From JBCBKZ01 sp039026975 (GTDB lineage: Bacteria; Bacteroidota; Bacteroidia; J057), in contig JBCCLI010000132.1 of the NCBI GenBank assembly GCA_039026975.1, positions 1 through 15,364 of the forward strand: a stretch of 15,364 bases of DNA. Reading direction: 5' to 3'. The notes beneath the pieces were generated by a model. It worked only from the letters and a program-made list of their open reading frames with translations. It searched no databases and was not told where the DNA came from. The translations under genes were made by a program, and so were the position numbers. Of the stretch, positions 14,804 to 15,364 are shown in pieces. Within the stretch, counting starts at the first letter, position 1; each line of letters opens with the position of its first letter.

Positions 14804-15364
14804 TCAGAGTCTCATAAAGATTACTCCTAGCACGATAATAAGAACTATTCCTGCTATTAGCAGGCCTACCCGTAAAAAAGAAAATGGTTTTTTACCCCCA
14901 ACTCTGGCTGTACGCCCGTTCACTGAAAAACGATAGGTTTTCCCTCTATATTTGAAAAGCCATACCCAAACCGGGATTAAAACGTGCTTGTAACTCTTGC
15001 ACTCTTTAGCAGTAAAAATTTCTAGTTCATCTATGTCTTTATTTATGATCCCAGGAATTTTATCCTCCTTTAAGTCCTTAGTAAGCTCCTTATCTACAAA
15101 ATCATCAGCGTCTACTAGTATTCTCACGGCCTTTCTATTATCCACTTCTGCCTCAAAACTCTCCAGGTGTTCTTGATCATAAGGAACAAACTTCTTTAAG
15201 TCTTCCGGCCATATATTTAACTCCATATAGCTCTTTTTATACGCCTCAGAGGCATTAATTTCTATATTCTCTACCTTGGTTTCAAAATAGCCATTAGCTA
15301 ATTGCGCTTCTTCTTCCTCCTCTCCTTGCTTGAGTTTCACCTTCCAGGTAGAGCGGGAAATAAC
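14804..15364 (-). CDS. C-terminal part of a membrane-anchored protein, probably zinc-ribbon/PriA-like family (runs off right edge)
   Basis: The frame stays open from the stop at 14804 to the window edge (186 residues), so the gene is truncated. The GTG at 15340 could serve as a start but is more likely an internal valine: the upstream in-frame residues VISRSTWK read naturally into it. Visible features are an acidic stretch (GEEEEEAQ), a PWD-like segment (IWPEDLKKFVPYDQEHLESFEAEV), and the block YKHVLIPVWVWLFKYRGKTYRF, whose core is KHVLIPVW followed by VNGRTARVGGKKPFS. A C-terminal membrane helix follows (about the last 25 residues). From memory this layout matches Bacteroidota proteins that begin with a TFIIB-type zinc ribbon and are often labelled PriA-like. 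The zinc ribbon itself would be outside the window, so function is unproven. Confidence 0.65.
   Translation of the reverse strand, partial: VISRSTWKVKLKQGEEEEEAQLANGYFETKVENIEINASEAYKKSYMELNIWPEDLKKFVPYDQEHLESFEAEVDNRKAVRILVDADDFVDKELTKDLKEDKIPGIINKDIDELEIFTAKECKSYKHVLIPVWVWLFKYRGKTYRFSVNGRTARVGGKKPFSFLRVGLLIAGIVLIIVLGVIFMRL

Noticed and set aside
1..15364. CRISPR array, tRNA, rRNA, insertion sequence or defence system
   Set aside because: I saw no regularly spaced repeats, cloverleaf or rRNA sequence, transposase, integrase, nuclease or toxin-antitoxin pair anywhere in the window.

Overview
The window looks like ordinary chromosome from a member of the Bacteroidota, most likely a Cytophagales-type marine or environmental bacterium. 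The evidence is a secreted subtilase with a type IX secretion (T9SS) C-terminal sorting domain, a Bacteroidota-style SPOR protein, a carboxypeptidase-regulatory-like domain protein, and an IF-2 with the long charged N-terminal extension common in this phylum. Shine-Dalgarno sequences are largely absent before starts, and some intergenic sequences match the Bacteroidota promoter form TTTG-N19..21-TAnnTTTG. The lineage is inferred from these features, not measured.

Layout. At 1-416 (minus strand) is the N-terminal part of an exported carboxypeptidase-regulatory-like domain protein that runs off the left edge. An AT-rich divergent gap (417-850) leads to a small orphan protein at 851-1234 with a beta-grasp (ubiquitin/ThiS-like) look, closed by a clear intrinsic terminator. 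A CaCA-family cation antiporter (1478-2422) converges, two bases apart, on a secreted SPOR-domain protein (2425-3033). A tiny lipoprotein (3317-3532) precedes the information-processing block rimP (3635-4105), nusA (4112-5371) and infB (5631-8636). This is followed by a Nif3-like dinuclear metal protein (8718-9500) and a coiled-coil C4 zinc-ribbon protein (9615-10385), and the block ends at a strong terminator (10407-10432). A 333-base gap leads to an exported TPR protein (10719-12200). This converges, seven bases apart, on a 790-residue T9SS-exported subtilisin-like protease (12208-14580). At the right edge is the C-terminal part of a membrane-anchored protein (14804-15364) that I tentatively assign to a zinc-ribbon/PriA-like family.

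How the genes work together. rimP, nusA and infB are the classic ribosome-maturation, transcription-elongation and translation-initiation cluster. Nif3 and the zinc-ribbon protein are frequent neighbours of each other in bacteria. The most interesting signal is regulatory. A near-perfect intrinsic terminator ends four bases before the rimP start codon, and a plausible promoter lies upstream of it, so any conventional rimP-nusA transcript must read through the terminator. Because NusA itself modulates termination, this is a natural candidate for autogenous attenuation. The 259-base nusA-infB gap is also rich in inverted repeats and holds a consensus -7 box.

I found no CRISPR array, tRNA, rRNA, insertion sequence, phage gene or defence system. 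Apart from the rimP leader and the orphan beta-grasp-like protein, nothing here resembles an undescribed system, and I do not claim one.
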